Below are positions 19,034 to 28,197 of a DNA stretch of 54,364 bases, in pieces (within the stretch, counting starts at the first letter, position 1; each line of letters begins with the position of its first letter). The DNA is from Planococcus sp. ISL-110 (lineage in GTDB: Bacteria > Bacillota > Bacilli > Bacillales_A > Planococcaceae): assembly GCF_018613575.1 (NCBI RefSeq), contig NZ_JAGGPX010000005.1, positions 71,374-125,737 on the forward strand, read 5' to 3'. A program made the translations under genes and the position numbers. The notes beneath the pieces are model-generated. The model had not been told where the DNA came from, searched no databases, and was given only the letters and a program-made list of their open reading frames with translations.

Positions 19034-20348
19034 ATGCAGTTTCAACCGGATCTGTATTGCGCGTTAACAGCACACGGATAATTTGGTGATTTTCCATTTC
19101 GCGCACTGTAATCAAGTGATTCGGCAATTCGACTGATTGGCCTTCGTTGATGTCGGTGTTCTTTAATTGAATCCAGCCGCCGATGGTGTCGACGTCTTCA
19201 CTGTCATCAAAATCGATGGCAAAACGGTCTTCTAAATCTGACAACAGCACACGCCCATTCAATAAATAATTATTGATGTCGACAGCTTTGATCTCGTCGC
19301 GCTCGTCTTCGTCAAACTCATCACGGATTTCCCCGACGATTTCTTCTAAAATGTCTTCCATCGTGATGACTCCGGCAGTTCCGCCGTATTCATCGACCAC
19401 GATCGCCATGTGGACATGTTCTTTCTGCATTTTCAACAGCACGTCCTGGATTGGCGCCATGTCATGGACAAAAGGGATGTTATGAACGACGATGCTGTCA
19501 TTCAAATCCTGCTTGTACGTGTAATTGGTCAGCATTTCCTTGATGTTGATAAATCCAAGAATGTCATCTTTGTCTCCTTGTGCGGTGACAGGATAACGAG
19601 TGTACTGGTGTTCACGTACAATTTCCATCAATTCGTCATGGCTCATTTCAAGTGAAATGGTCTCCATTTGTGTCCGCGGCAGCATGATGTCCTTTGCCAG
19701 CCGTTCATCGAAAGAAAAAATGTTCTGCATATACGATAGTTCCGTTTGATTGATTTCACCGCTTTGGTAGCTTTGTGTCATGATAACTTTGAGCTCTTCT
19801 TCTGAATGGGCCTGCTCGTATTTAGCGGGCTCAATGCCGAATGCGCGGAGCAGCAATCGGGCAGATCCATTCAAAAGCCAGATGAACGGTGACAGAACGA
19901 CTCCGAACAAATAAAGAGGGCGGGCAAAAATCAAGGCCATTTTCTCAGCATATTGAATTGCCAGCGTTTTAGGCGCAAGTTCGCCAATTACCACATGAAG
20001 GAACGTAATGACGGTGAATGCAATGATAAAGGAAAAGATCGATGCAGTCGGTTCTTCGATTCCAAAGTTTTCAAAAACCGGATGAAGGATTCGGCCCACA
20101 GTTGATTCACCCAGCCAACCAAGGCCAAGAGCGGTTACTGTAATTCCCAACTGGCACGCGGATAAATAATAATCCAGGTTGCTGGTGATTTTCTTCGTCA
20201 AAATGGCGTTTTTATTGCCTTCTGATACGAGTTGATCTATGCGGGACGTCCTGACACGGATAATCGAAAATTCCGATCCAACAAATAAAGCGGTCAGCCC
20301 GATTAAAAGAGCGACCAAAAACAAATTGAGAATGAGTATACTGTCCAA
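19032..20348 (-). CDS. CNNM/CBS-domain membrane protein (hemolysin C family, full length)
   Basis: 438 residues. Domain order: CNNM (DUF21) transmembrane domain with about four helices (1-190), a CBS pair (about 200-330), and a C-terminal CorC/HlyC domain (about 350-435). Proteins of this build are linked to magnesium/cobalt efflux or Mg tolerance. I chose TTG at 20348 because GGAGGG lies 6 bases upstream; a GTG at 20375 has no separate ribosome site. It converges on the sulfurtransferase gene. A second, shorter paralogue lies at 23460-24506. Confidence 0.88.
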   Translation of the reverse strand: MDSILILNLFLVALLIGLTALFVGSEFSIIRVRTSRIDQLVSEGNKNAILTKKITSNLDYYLSACQLGITVTALGLGWLGESTVGRILHPVFENFGIEEPTASIFSFIIAFTVITFLHVVIGELAPKTLAIQYAEKMALIFARPLYLFGVVLSPFIWLLNGSARLLLRAFGIEPAKYEQAHSEEELKVIMTQSYQSGEINQTELSYMQNIFSFDERLAKDIMLPRTQMETISLEMSHDELMEIVREHQYTRYPVTAQGDKDDILGFINIKEMLTNYTYKQDLNDSIVVHNIPFVHDMAPIQDVLLKMQKEHVHMAIVVDEYGGTAGVITMEDILEEIVGEIRDEFDEDERDEIKAVDINNYLLNGRVLLSDLEDRFAIDFDDSEDVDTIGGWIQLKNTDINEGQSVELPNHLITVREMENHQIIRVLLTRNTDPVETA

Positions 20349-20518
20349 TTCGTCCCTCCGACTAGGAGGGTTCACCTCTGCTTTCTATAAGTAAAAACAG
20401 TATAACATACATGCAGGCGCTTTTGCTTTGTACGTGAATCAAGGAAAGTTTCAGTCTAAACGTATTGAATGCGACGACGATTAAACTTATGATGAGAAGA
20501 GAGAAAAGGAGTGGTTTG

Positions 20519-22096
20519 ATGAAAGTGTTATGGCATGGGGGAACAATTTATACGATGGCAACAGAAGGCGCTTCTGCAGAAGCGGTATTGGTGTCGGATG
20601 ATCACATAGAGAAAATCGGAACATACGAGGAATTAAGCCAGGAAGCTGATACAGAAATCGATTTGCAGGGGAAAAGTATGTATCCAGGATTTGTCGATAG
20701 CCATATGCATATGATCGGCCACGGCGAAAAATTAATGCGCGTCGACTTGTCAAAAATCGAAAGCTCAGAGGAAATGCGCGAGCAATTGATCGAGTCAACA
20801 AAAGAACTGAACAAAGACGAATGGTTTATTGGGGAAGGCTGGAATGAAAACAACTTTGCCGACCGTAAAATATTCCATCGGGACGAGCTTGATGAAATCA
20901 GCCTATCGCCGATGATGCTGAAACGGGTTTGCCGCCATGCAATTTTGGCGAATTCCAGCGCTTTGGCGCTTGCCGGCATTACTAAAGACAGTCCGGATCC
21001 GGAAGGTGGAGTAATCGTCCGCGATGCAGATGGGGAGCCGACGGGCTACTTGTTGGACGCAGCACAAGACCTGGTCGCCAACCAGGTTCCTGAGGTCAGC
21101 GTCGAGTACTTGACACGTGCTCTGCAAAAATCAGTGGAAGATCTGCTATCACTTGGTTTGACAGGTGCACATACAGAGGACATGGGCTATTATGGCCATT
21201 ATTCACGTCCATTGCAGGCCTTCAAGGACGTCATTGGCAAACAGGTGAAATTCCGTGCGCATCTGCTCAGAGCCCACAGTACATTTGAAGAAATGATGGA
21301 AAATGCTTCCTATGCGGAACCGTTTGTCGATCCAGGTCCGATGAAAATCTTTGCGGATGGTTCGATCGGCGGCCGTACGGCGTTGCTGAGCAAGCCTTAC
21401 AATGATGATCCTTCAACTATCGGCGTCGCCATCCAATCAGACGAGGAATTCAAACGCCTGGTCTCTATTGCCCGGAAGCATGGAGAAGCCGTAGCGATTC
21501 ACGTTATCGGCGACCTTGGTTTGGAAATGGCATTGGACGCCATTGAAGCGCACCCAGTTGCTGCAGGAAAGCGTGATCGTTTGATTCATGCGATGGTGGT
21601 TCGTGAAGACTTGGTGGCGCGGATGCAAAAGCTCGATGTGGCCTTGGATCTCCAGCCAAGCTTTGTGACCTCCGATTTCCCGTGGGTCGTGGAACGTCTA
21701 GGGGAAAGTCGTTTGGAATGGGCATATACCTGGAAAAAACTGCTTGACCATGGACTGATTTGCGCCGGAGGATCGGATGCGCCGATCGAAGAGGTGGACC
21801 CATGCCTTGGCATCTATGCTGCAGTCACGCGCAGAAAACCTTATGAAACACATGAAGGCTATCAGCCGGAAGAAAAATTGTCCCGCTACGAAGCCATTCA
21901 GCTTTACACAAGCGGCAGTGCAGCAGCTATCGGCAAAGAAGCGGAACGCGGTGTGATTCGCGAAGGATTGGACGCCGATTTCACGATTTTCGACCGGGAT
22001 CTGTTTTCAGGAAATGAAGAACAGATTTTGGAAGCTCAGGTAGTCATGACGGTAGTGGCAGGAGAAATCATGTATCAAAGGGGCGGTCAGGAATGA
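20519..22096 (+). CDS. Amidohydrolase 3 family protein (YtcJ-like)
   Basis: 525-residue metal-dependent hydrolase of the YtcJ/NfdA type. Visible: N-terminal beta sandwich (KVLWHGGTIYTM), the HxH metal motif in VDSHMHM, FADGSIGGRTA, IHVIGD, and GGSDAPIEEVDP with the late catalytic Asp. The substrate is unknown; relatives hydrolyse N-formyl or N-acyl amides. Start ATG 20519 has AAAGGAG 7 bases upstream; an earlier in-frame ATG at 20465 has none. First gene of a three-gene operon: its stop overlaps the next ATG. Confidence 0.88.
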   Translation: MKVLWHGGTIYTMATEGASAEAVLVSDDHIEKIGTYEELSQEADTEIDLQGKSMYPGFVDSHMHMIGHGEKLMRVDLSKIESSEEMREQLIESTKELNKDEWFIGEGWNENNFADRKIFHRDELDEISLSPMMLKRVCRHAILANSSALALAGITKDSPDPEGGVIVRDADGEPTGYLLDAAQDLVANQVPEVSVEYLTRALQKSVEDLLSLGLTGAHTEDMGYYGHYSRPLQAFKDVIGKQVKFRAHLLRAHSTFEEMMENASYAEPFVDPGPMKIFADGSIGGRTALLSKPYNDDPSTIGVAIQSDEEFKRLVSIARKHGEAVAIHVIGDLGLEMALDAIEAHPVAAGKRDRLIHAMVVREDLVARMQKLDVALDLQPSFVTSDFPWVVERLGESRLEWAYTWKKLLDHGLICAGGSDAPIEEVDPCLGIYAAVTRRKPYETHEGYQPEEKLSRYEAIQLYTSGSAAAIGKEAERGVIREGLDADFTIFDRDLFSGNEEQILEAQVVMTVVAGEIMYQRGGQE

Positions 22097-22839
22097 TGGC
22101 AAAACAAACCTACATCATCACCGGGGCATCCAAAGGAATCGGTTTTGAATGGAGCAGGCAGCTCAGCGATGCGGGACACATCGTCATTGGCCTCGCGCGC
22201 ACCGAGCCGGAAAACTGGCCTGGAGTGGGCTTTCTGCCGTTCGATCTGACACGCCTGGACGCGATTGAAGACATTATTGCACAGGCGTTGAGGCTGATTC
22301 CAAAAGAAACAGAAACCATTGTTTTAGTGAATAACGCTGGAACGATCGAACCGATCGGACTTGCCCATACGAATGACGCGGCACAGGTCAGCCAAAGCAT
22401 CGCCCTCAATTTGACTGCGCCGATGCTGCTATGCGCTGCTTTTATCAGACAGTTGGAAAAGAGTACGGCAGATAAGAAAATCGTCAATATTTCATCTGGA
22501 GCGGGCCGCAAAGTCTATGAAGGCTGGAGTGCTTATTGTGCAGGGAAAGCGGGGCTCGATCATTTCAGTTCTTGCCTGGATGCAGAAAATAAAAACGTCA
22601 AAGTGGTCTCTGTAGCGCCAGGAATCATCGATACGGGCATGCAGGAAAAAATTCGCCAAAGCGACGCAACAGATTTCCCAATGCTTGAAAAGTTCCTGGA
22701 TTATAAGGAGAGCGGGTTGCTCAGCAGTCCGGAAGAAACAGCGCGTCTATTGATGGAAATGACCCAAAGAGCGGATTTCAAGAGACTGCCGACTATCCTG
22801 GACATCCGCAATTTACCGCAAGAAGAAGGGGGAGTTTGA
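22093..22839 (+). CDS. SDR-family oxidoreductase (YueD/benzil reductase-like)
   Basis: 248 residues. NAD(P)-binding TGASKGIG near the N-terminus, NNAG, and a Ser/Tyr/Lys triad in ISSGAG...YCAGK. General feel is that of sepiapterin/benzil reductases such as B. subtilis YueD, but the substrate is not certain. ATG 22093 overlaps the amidohydrolase TGA (ATGA); a second ATG is at 22096. It stops just before the TTG of the 69-residue gene, so all three are one operon. Confidence 0.85.
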   Translation: MMAKQTYIITGASKGIGFEWSRQLSDAGHIVIGLARTEPENWPGVGFLPFDLTRLDAIEDIIAQALRLIPKETETIVLVNNAGTIEPIGLAHTNDAAQVSQSIALNLTAPMLLCAAFIRQLEKSTADKKIVNISSGAGRKVYEGWSAYCAGKAGLDHFSSCLDAENKNVKVVSVAPGIIDTGMQEKIRQSDATDFPMLEKFLDYKESGLLSSPEETARLLMEMTQRADFKRLPTILDIRNLPQEEGGV

Positions 22840-22840
22840 A

Positions 22841-23050
22841 TTGAGTAAAACACCGGAAAATATCCTAACAAAGCTGGCTGATGCCAACCAGGCGGGAATC
22901 GATATGAAAAGCCCAAAAGCTGTCGTTACGTTTATGCTGGCCCAAGGCGAAAAAGACTCTATCCTCTTTTTCTATAAGCCAGACAGCGTCGAATTCGATT
23001 TTGATAAATTCAACGGAGCTGTAGCGGAGATGAAAGAACGGAAAAACTGA
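22841..23050 (+). CDS. Small hypothetical protein
   Basis: 69 residues, soluble, no signal or membrane segment, no recognised domain. TTG 22841 is supported by GGGGGAG 7 bases upstream. It is the last gene of the amidohydrolase-SDR operon and is followed by a strong terminator, so expression is likely real; function unknown. Confidence 0.7.
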   Translation: MSKTPENILTKLADANQAGIDMKSPKAVVTFMLAQGEKDSILFFYKPDSVEFDFDKFNGAVAEMKERKN

Positions 23051-23090
23051 ATTTTCTACTATCATTTGTAAATATACGGTAGTTGGAGTG

Positions 23091-23132
23091 AACGTTCGTG
23101 AAATGTTTAGATACATTTCCGAACGTTTTTTG
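23091..23132 (+). terminator. Terminator of amidohydrolase operon
   Basis: AACGTTCG(t)GAAATG pairs with CATTTCCGAACGTT (one bulged base), followed by a T-run ending at 23131. Confidence 0.9.
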
Positions 23133-23325
23133 CATTTAAGTTGTTTTGAAAATGCACGTAATTGCGCCTAGAAGAAGTACTTAAAGTTGCATTTCAGTAT
23201 TGAAAACTAAATACTGCACACTACATTCATTCCAATAAACTTATGTGTTGCCACGATTGGATTTAATGTGAAAAGCTCAAATTCACACCCGACTAATGAA
23301 TGGGAAAGAAAGCTGTTTTTGAGAG

Positions 23326-23370
23326 TGAACTGAACCCCACATGGGTCACTCTAATCTTAAAAAAGTGTCT
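23326..23370 (+). mobile_element. IS-end-like sequence (left copy)
   Basis: TGAACTGAACCCCACATGG followed by ...TTAAAAAAGTGTC. The opening resembles terminal repeats of IS3-family elements (TGAACTGACCCC type). No transposase is next to it. A similar 42-45 base sequence in the same orientation lies at 30061. The remainder of the 23133-23459 gap shows nothing recognisable. Confidence 0.35.
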
Positions 23371-23459
23371 TATTTGGATTTTTACTTTGTTGTTAGATCC
23401 AGTTATTTTCGGGGCATCGTAAAGATAGACGATCAGGAAAGACTGCTGACAGCCGCTTC

Positions 23460-24506
23460 TCACTCCGATCGATCTTCACTTTTAATGTCGCCGACCAATT
23501 CTTCAATGAGATCCTCAAGTGTCACAAGTCCGGACGTGCCGCCAAATTCGTCAAGGACGATGGCCAAATGGACATTCTTTTTCTGCATTTCTATAAAAAT
23601 TTCATCTATTTTTCTTTTCTCAAAAACAAAATGCGGTTTTCGTATAATCTTCTGAATATCAAAGCTGCCGGGATTGATTTTTTCCCTGTAGCGAAAAAGA
23701 TCTTTTACGTTTAAAGTACCTACAATATGATCTGTGTTTCGCTCATAAACAGGAAATTTTGTATACGGGCATTCCTTCACGATATGTATGACGTTTTCAA
23801 GGCTCTCTTCAGTGGAAATGGCCGTCATATCAGTTCGGTGAACCATGATTTCTTCCACATTTTTGTCGTTGAATTCAAATACCCTGGTAATCATGAATTG
23901 TTCCATTTCCTCGATCGTGCCTCTTTCTTTGCCGGCATCCAGCATCAATCGAATTTCTTCTTCTATCTCTCCGGGATCTTCTTCGGCCGGATCGATACCA
24001 AACATGCGGATTACGGTGTTTGTCGACCAAGATAGAAATTTCACGAAAGGGTTTGTGAGTTTTGCCAAAAAGTGCAAAGGATTGATGGCCAGTAAGGAAA
24101 TTGTCTCAGCTTTCTGAAGAGCCAGCCGTTTGGGGACAAGTTCTCCAAAAACAAGCGTGAAGTAAGAGAGAATAAGTGTGACAATAACAAGAGAGGCTAC
24201 CTGGGCTAGTTGAGGGGAAACGGGCATTTCAGTTTGCTGGACATAAAGAGACAGTTCATCAGCGAAGCTGTCTGCTGCAAAAGCACTGGCTAAGAATCCA
24301 GCAAGAGTGATGCCAATCTGAATGGTGGCCAAAAACTGGCTGGGCTCTGATAACATCTGATGTATCCATTGTGCTTTTTTATGGCCCTCGTCTGCCATTT
24401 TTTTTATTTTGTGATCGTTTAAGGAAATTAGGGCAATCTCAGAAGCAGCAAAGAAGGCATTGAGCAGTATCAGAAATGCCAGTATTCCTAATTCTAATCC
24501 CATCAT
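23460..24506 (-). CDS. CNNM/CBS-domain membrane protein, short form without CorC/HlyC domain
   Basis: 348 residues: CNNM transmembrane domain (1-190) and a CBS pair (about 200-340), ending in LEDLIEELVGDIKSEDRSE just where full-length relatives enter the CorC/HlyC domain. Likely a divalent-cation transporter or sensor like its 438-residue neighbour at 19032. Short forms exist in Staphylococcus and others, so it need not be broken, and no CorC-like frame is seen beyond the stop. ATG-ATG at 24506 follows a GGGGGTG ribosome site. It is transcribed away from the Mn operon. Confidence 0.82.
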   Translation of the reverse strand: MMGLELGILAFLILLNAFFAASEIALISLNDHKIKKMADEGHKKAQWIHQMLSEPSQFLATIQIGITLAGFLASAFAADSFADELSLYVQQTEMPVSPQLAQVASLVIVTLILSYFTLVFGELVPKRLALQKAETISLLAINPLHFLAKLTNPFVKFLSWSTNTVIRMFGIDPAEEDPGEIEEEIRLMLDAGKERGTIEEMEQFMITRVFEFNDKNVEEIMVHRTDMTAISTEESLENVIHIVKECPYTKFPVYERNTDHIVGTLNVKDLFRYREKINPGSFDIQKIIRKPHFVFEKRKIDEIFIEMQKKNVHLAIVLDEFGGTSGLVTLEDLIEELVGDIKSEDRSE

Positions 24507-24868
24507 CTATACACCCCCGACTCAATTTTAATAAGAAAGAAATAGTGAAGCACAATCACTAAAGAAATAGGAAATCCTGCTAATGAAATACCAATTCCGG
24601 TTGCCAAGAATTGTATCAAGTATAGAGGAGATCACGCCAAAATGGCTTAAGATATCAGTGCCGGCGCGTCTATGAGCTTATCGTGCGAGCTTATGGCCGA
24701 AGCAGTAGATGAAATGATAGTTTTTCGGTTCAATTTATATAATTTGAAAAATCTGTCTATTTAGTTCAACTTACATAGTTTTCTATTCTCTGTAAAGGTA
24801 TTTTCTGTTCTCCAGCAGAAATCGATGGAAAGGATAGGGCTGCAACAGCTTAGCCTAACAACAAATAA
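24507..24868. other. Intergenic region upstream of short CNNM gene
   Basis: AT-rich, without a credible gene. Around 24660-24705 lies tgccggcgcg...ggccgaagc, similar in wording to GC-rich pieces at 8310-8415 and 46715-46745, probably repeat debris. Confidence 0.4.
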
Positions 24869-25091
24869 CACTGTTTTCACATATGGGTAGGGATTTTGCA
24901 GGAGCTACTCTCTTATGAAACGCTTCAAGCATTTCAAAATGGCCTTTTTGAAAAAATCAAGAAATTCAAGAGCTCGCTTTGCTATGCCTTTTTTTGTTGA
25001 TACTAGTGGAAAACGCAAATGGTGTTCGAAGGATATTTGTGGGAATCGCCAAAAGGCAAGAAGACATTACTCCAAAAAGACCAATTCATAA
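24869..25091 (+). pseudogene. CGNR zinc-finger protein, C-terminal remnant with frameshift
   Basis: The frame open from 24869 reads ...LLSYETLQAFQNGLFEKIKKFKSSLCYAFF, then must slip by one base in a run of seven T (24989-24995) to continue VDTSGKRKWCSKDICGNRQ and on to a TAA at 25089-25091. The second part is the CGNR zinc finger (WC-x4-CGNR-x-KARR) found at the C-terminus of ABATE-domain putative regulators; the N-terminal domain is missing. Start lost and frame broken, so this is a dead gene. A strong terminator follows at 25118. Confidence 0.72.
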
Positions 25092-25117
25092 AATCATGTT
25101 TGGTTATCAAAAGCATC

Positions 25118-25162
25118 AAGGAAGACAAACTACTTTTCTTAAAGTACTTTGTCTTCCTTTTG
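25118..25162 (+). terminator. Strong hairpin terminator before the Mn operon
   Basis: AAGGAAGACAAACTACTTT pairs with AAAGTACTTTGTCTTCCTT (19-bp stem, one C-C mismatch), loop tctt, then TTT. It probably served the CGNR gene and now insulates the mnt promoter. Confidence 0.85.
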
Positions 25163-25200
25163 CGTTTATAAATACTCAAAAACATGAAAAAAACTTTCTG

Positions 25201-25227
25201 TTTACAATCATTCATAAAAAGTATAAA
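25201..25227 (+). promoter_or_regulatory. Candidate promoter of Mn transporter operon
   Basis: TTTACA (25201-25206) and TATAAA (25222-25227) with a short 15-base spacer. The predicted start falls next to or inside the MntR operator. Confidence 0.45.
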
Positions 25228-25236
25228 CTAAAGAAA

Positions 25237-25256
25237 AGTTTCCTTAGGGCAAAACT
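25237..25256 (+). promoter_or_regulatory. MntR operator
   Basis: AGTTTCCTTAGGGCAAAACT is a near-perfect palindrome that matches the MntR box of Bacillales (TTTGCCTTAAGGAAA type). It lies just downstream of the -10, so Mn-loaded MntR would block transcription. This both predicts repression by manganese and supports a Mn role for the ABC operon. Confidence 0.82.
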
Positions 25257-25293
25257 TTTTAAAAAAGAAAATAAATGGCGGAGGGGAAGTAAA

Positions 25294-26034
25294 ATGGTTT
25301 CTGCAATTAAAATAAAAGATGTTCAAGTTTCTTATCATGGCCGTTCTGCAATAGAAGCCATTGACTTGACCCTTGAACAAGGTAAAGTTTTTGGCATAAT
25401 TGGTCCGAACGGTGCAGGCAAATCAACATTATTAAAAGCAATATTAAATTTAGTTTCTATTGATAAAGGCGTCATTGAAATATTTGGTGAAGCATTAAAA
25501 GAAAACAGAAAACGAATTGCTTATGTGCCTCAACGAAATCAATACGATTGGGATTTCCCCATTCATGTTCTAGATGCTGTTTTGATCGGTACTTATCCAA
25601 TCTTAGGAATATTTAAGCGACCAAAGAAAAAAGACAAAGAATGGGCTTACGAATGTTTGAAAAAAGTACGCATGGAAGAATTTGCTCATCGACAAATAGG
25701 GGAACTTTCCGGAGGGCAGCAACAACGTGTTTTTCTTGCAAGAGCACTTGCGCAAAAAGCAGATATTTTCTTTTTGGATGAACCATTTGTCGGAATTGAC
25801 GCGACAAGTGAAGAAATGATCATCAAACTACTAAAAGATTTGAGAGACCAAGGCAAAACAGTAGTCGTGGTCCACCATGATTTAAGTAAAGCAAATGAGT
25901 ATTTTGATGAATTGCTTCTATTGAATAAACATGTAATTCAGTTTGGGAACCCGAAACAAGTATTGCGGCCTGAAGTTATGCGGAAAGCCTATGAAAGCGA
26001 ATTATCTTTTTTGTATGAAGTTGGGGTGAACTGA
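25294..26034 (+). CDS. mntA: Manganese ABC transporter, ATP-binding protein
   Basis: 246 residues. Walker A GPNGAGKST, Q-loop YVPQRN, signature LSGGQQQR, Walker B IFFLDEP, and the switch His in VVVHHD. Energises import by the neighbouring permease. ATG 25294 is chosen for the GGAGGGG upstream; longer in-frame starts would run through the MntR operator. Symbol follows the Staphylococcus aureus order mntA (ATPase), mntB (permease), mntC (binding protein); the ATPase is called MntB in B. subtilis. The operon is clearly more AT-rich than its surroundings. Confidence 0.92.
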   Translation: MVSAIKIKDVQVSYHGRSAIEAIDLTLEQGKVFGIIGPNGAGKSTLLKAILNLVSIDKGVIEIFGEALKENRKRIAYVPQRNQYDWDFPIHVLDAVLIGTYPILGIFKRPKKKDKEWAYECLKKVRMEEFAHRQIGELSGGQQQRVFLARALAQKADIFFLDEPFVGIDATSEEMIIKLLKDLRDQGKTVVVVHHDLSKANEYFDELLLLNKHVIQFGNPKQVLRPEVMRKAYESELSFLYEVGVN

Positions 26035-26036
26035 TT

Positions 26037-26894
26037 ATGGCTTTTATCGAAGGGCTTATTGAATACGACTTTTTGCAAAAAGCTTTACTTACCTCGATCA
26101 TGGTAGGAATTATTTGTGGAGTCATCGGTTGTTTTATCATTTTAAGAGGAATGGCTTTAATGGGAGATGCGATTTCCCATGCGGTTTTACCAGGAGTGGC
26201 AATTTCTTATGCAATTGGCATCAATTTCTTCTTTGGTGCGGTATTTACAGGTGTGTTAACCGCAATTGGGATCGGCTTTGTGAGCCAAAACAGTCGGATC
26301 AAACAAGATACGGCAATTGGTATTATGTTTTCTGCAGCATTTGCGTTAGGGGTAATCCTTATTACGGTTCTCGAAAGTAGTACCGATTTGTATCATATTT
26401 TGTTTGGTAATGTGTTAGCGGTGAGGCCATCAGATATGTGGATTACGCTTGGCATCGGGCTAATTGTTTTAGTTTCTGTTTTTATTTTTTACAAAGAACT
26501 TCTTGTAACGTCGTTTGATGAGACGATGGCAGAAGTTTACGGCCTTCCCGTGAGATTGATTCATTACTTTTTAATGACACTTCTGACGATGGTGACAGTA
26601 GCTTCGCTTCAAACAGTCGGAATTATATTAGTGGTGGCGATGCTAATCACACCTGCTGCAACAGCATATTTACTGACGGATCGCCTATCAACTATGATTT
26701 TCATATCGGCAACTATTGGGGTGAGTGCAGCTGTAATCGGCTTGTACTTTAGTTTCACATACAACTTGGCGTCAGGTGCTACTATCGTGCTTGCTGCGAC
26801 GACGCTATTCTTTTTAGCCTTTGTTTTCTCGCCTAAGCAAGGAATGTTATGGCGGAAATTGAATGCCAGAAAACAAAGAACAATAACTAATTAA
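26037..26894 (+). CDS. mntB: Manganese ABC transporter, membrane permease
   Basis: 285 residues, polytopic with about eight or nine hydrophobic helices, ABC-3 family. Conserved early stretch GCFIILRGMALMGDAISHAVLPG and a later TVGIILVVAMLITPAATAY are hallmarks of Zn/Mn permeases. Starts 2 bases after the ATPase stop with GGGGTGA as ribosome site. The short basic C-terminal tail is cytoplasmic. It forms the channel for the metal delivered by the lipoprotein encoded next. Confidence 0.92.
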   Translation: MAFIEGLIEYDFLQKALLTSIMVGIICGVIGCFIILRGMALMGDAISHAVLPGVAISYAIGINFFFGAVFTGVLTAIGIGFVSQNSRIKQDTAIGIMFSAAFALGVILITVLESSTDLYHILFGNVLAVRPSDMWITLGIGLIVLVSVFIFYKELLVTSFDETMAEVYGLPVRLIHYFLMTLLTMVTVASLQTVGIILVVAMLITPAATAYLLTDRLSTMIFISATIGVSAAVIGLYFSFTYNLASGATIVLAATTLFFLAFVFSPKQGMLWRKLNARKQRTITN

Positions 26895-26919
26895 ATTTTT
26901 TTGGAAAGGGAGAGTACTT

Positions 26920-27858
26920 ATGTTTAAAAAGAACAAAATTTTCATCATTAGTATCGTCCTGCTTTTTTTATTAGCAGGATGTTCTAGCAACGAAAGCGAA
27001 AATAGCGATACAAAAAATGACAAGTTACAAGTAGTAACAACTTACTCAATTCTTTATGACATTGTAAAAAATGTGGGAGGAGATCAAATTGACCTTCATA
27101 GTTTAGCGCCAATTGGCTCGAATCCACATGAATATGAAACATTGCCATTAGATGTACAAAAAGCAACAGACGCAGATATCGTTTTTTATAACGGCTTAAA
27201 TTTAGAGGCAGGTAACTCATGGTTTGAAAAGTTGATGAATACTGCTGGGAAATCAGGAGATTCAGCACCTGTCTACAAGATGAGTGAAGGCGTAGAGGCA
27301 ATGTATTTAACCACTGAAGGAAAAGAAGGCGAAGAAGATCCACATGCATGGTTAGATATTCAAAATGGTATTAAATATGCAGAGAATGCAAGAGATGCCT
27401 TTATTGAAGTAGACCCCGACCATAAAGAAAAGTATGAAAAAAATGCACAAGCTTATATTAGTGAGTTGGAAGCACTTCATCAGAAAGCCATCGATCAATA
27501 TAGCAAAATTCCAAAAGAAAAACGGATTTTTGTAACGAGTGAAGGGGCATTTAAATACTTTAGTAAAGCTTATGATTTCCAAGCTGAGTACATTTGGGAG
27601 ATCAACCAAGAAAACCAAGGAACACCGTCACAAATTACGCGCGTACTTGATTTGATCAATGAAAAGCAAATTCAAGGTTTGTTTTTAGAAACAAGTATTG
27701 ACCCACGCAGCATGGAAATGGTGTCGAGAGAAACAGGTATGGACATTAAAGGAAAAGTCTTTACCGATTCGATTGGGAAACCAGGAGAAGATGGCGATAC
27801 GTATATCAAGATGATGCAATGGAATATCGATACCATTTTAGACGGTTTAACCGACTAA
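26920..27858 (+). CDS. mntC: Manganese-binding lipoprotein (cluster A-1 solute-binding protein)
   Basis: 312 residues. Signal peptide with lipobox LLAGC (lipidated Cys21). The four metal ligands align at a constant offset of +3 with the pneumococcal PsaA ligands: His70 (SNPHEYE), His142 (DPHAWLD), Glu208 (TSEGAF), Asp283 (FTDSIG). An Asp as the fourth ligand fits a Mn/Zn site. It captures metal outside the membrane for the permease. ATG 26920 has AAGGGAGAG upstream. Last gene of the operon, followed by a strong terminator at 27893. The MntR box upstream favours Mn over Zn. Confidence 0.93.
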   Translation: MFKKNKIFIISIVLLFLLAGCSSNESENSDTKNDKLQVVTTYSILYDIVKNVGGDQIDLHSLAPIGSNPHEYETLPLDVQKATDADIVFYNGLNLEAGNSWFEKLMNTAGKSGDSAPVYKMSEGVEAMYLTTEGKEGEEDPHAWLDIQNGIKYAENARDAFIEVDPDHKEKYEKNAQAYISELEALHQKAIDQYSKIPKEKRIFVTSEGAFKYFSKAYDFQAEYIWEINQENQGTPSQITRVLDLINEKQIQGLFLETSIDPRSMEMVSRETGMDIKGKVFTDSIGKPGEDGDTYIKMMQWNIDTILDGLTD

Positions 27859-27892
27859 TCGATTAAGAAGAGTTCCAACAGAATATCCTCAC

Positions 27893-27928
27893 GAATAAAG
27901 AAGTCGACAAAAGTCGGCTTTTTTATTC
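27893..27928. terminator. Terminator of Mn operon
   Basis: GAATAAAGAAGTCGAC and GTCGGCTTTTTTATTC form a 16-bp stem with an AAAA loop and built-in T-run. Confidence 0.9.
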
Positions 27929-27984
27929 GCTGTATAAGTTGAAGTAAAGAATTAGCCCTTTTCATTTTTTGAAAAAGAATAGGT

Positions 27985-28025
27985 ATAAAGAAATCGCTGC
28001 AGGCGGACGCTTCTTATCATTAGTC
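27985..28025 (-). repeat. Fragment of dispersed intergenic repeat
   Basis: On the minus strand GATAAGAAGCGTCCGCCTGCAG followed by CGATTTCTT, matching the right end of the copy at 8484-8605 and its flank. Confidence 0.5.
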
Positions 28026-28099
28026 AAGCATCTTTCTCGAAGAAGCAAGGAAGTCAAAATGAAGATTAAAACAAGGGTGAATTGACTATGTTAAAATGT

Positions 28100-28111
28100 T
28101 CAAACGTTTGA
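28100..28111. promoter_or_regulatory. 12-bp perfect palindrome, operator-like
   Basis: TCAAACGTTTGA lies in an AT-rich gap, 11 bases after a TTGACT. It resembles operators of TetR-type repressors, but no regulator gene is next to it. The rest of 27929-28474 holds gene debris (see 28198) and a hairpin. Confidence 0.3.
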
Positions 28112-28197
28112 TTTTTATAGGAATTTAACTGTCTTTTTGAAAAAACTACTAGGAAAAATGTTTTTAGGGTCGGCCGGTCAATTAATATGCATGAGCT

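Noticed and set aside
24979..25293. N-terminal extension of the Mn ABC ATPase (in-frame start at 24979)
   Set aside because: It would run through a dead gene, a terminator, the promoter and the MntR operator; ATG 25294 has a strong ribosome site and gives the normal family length.
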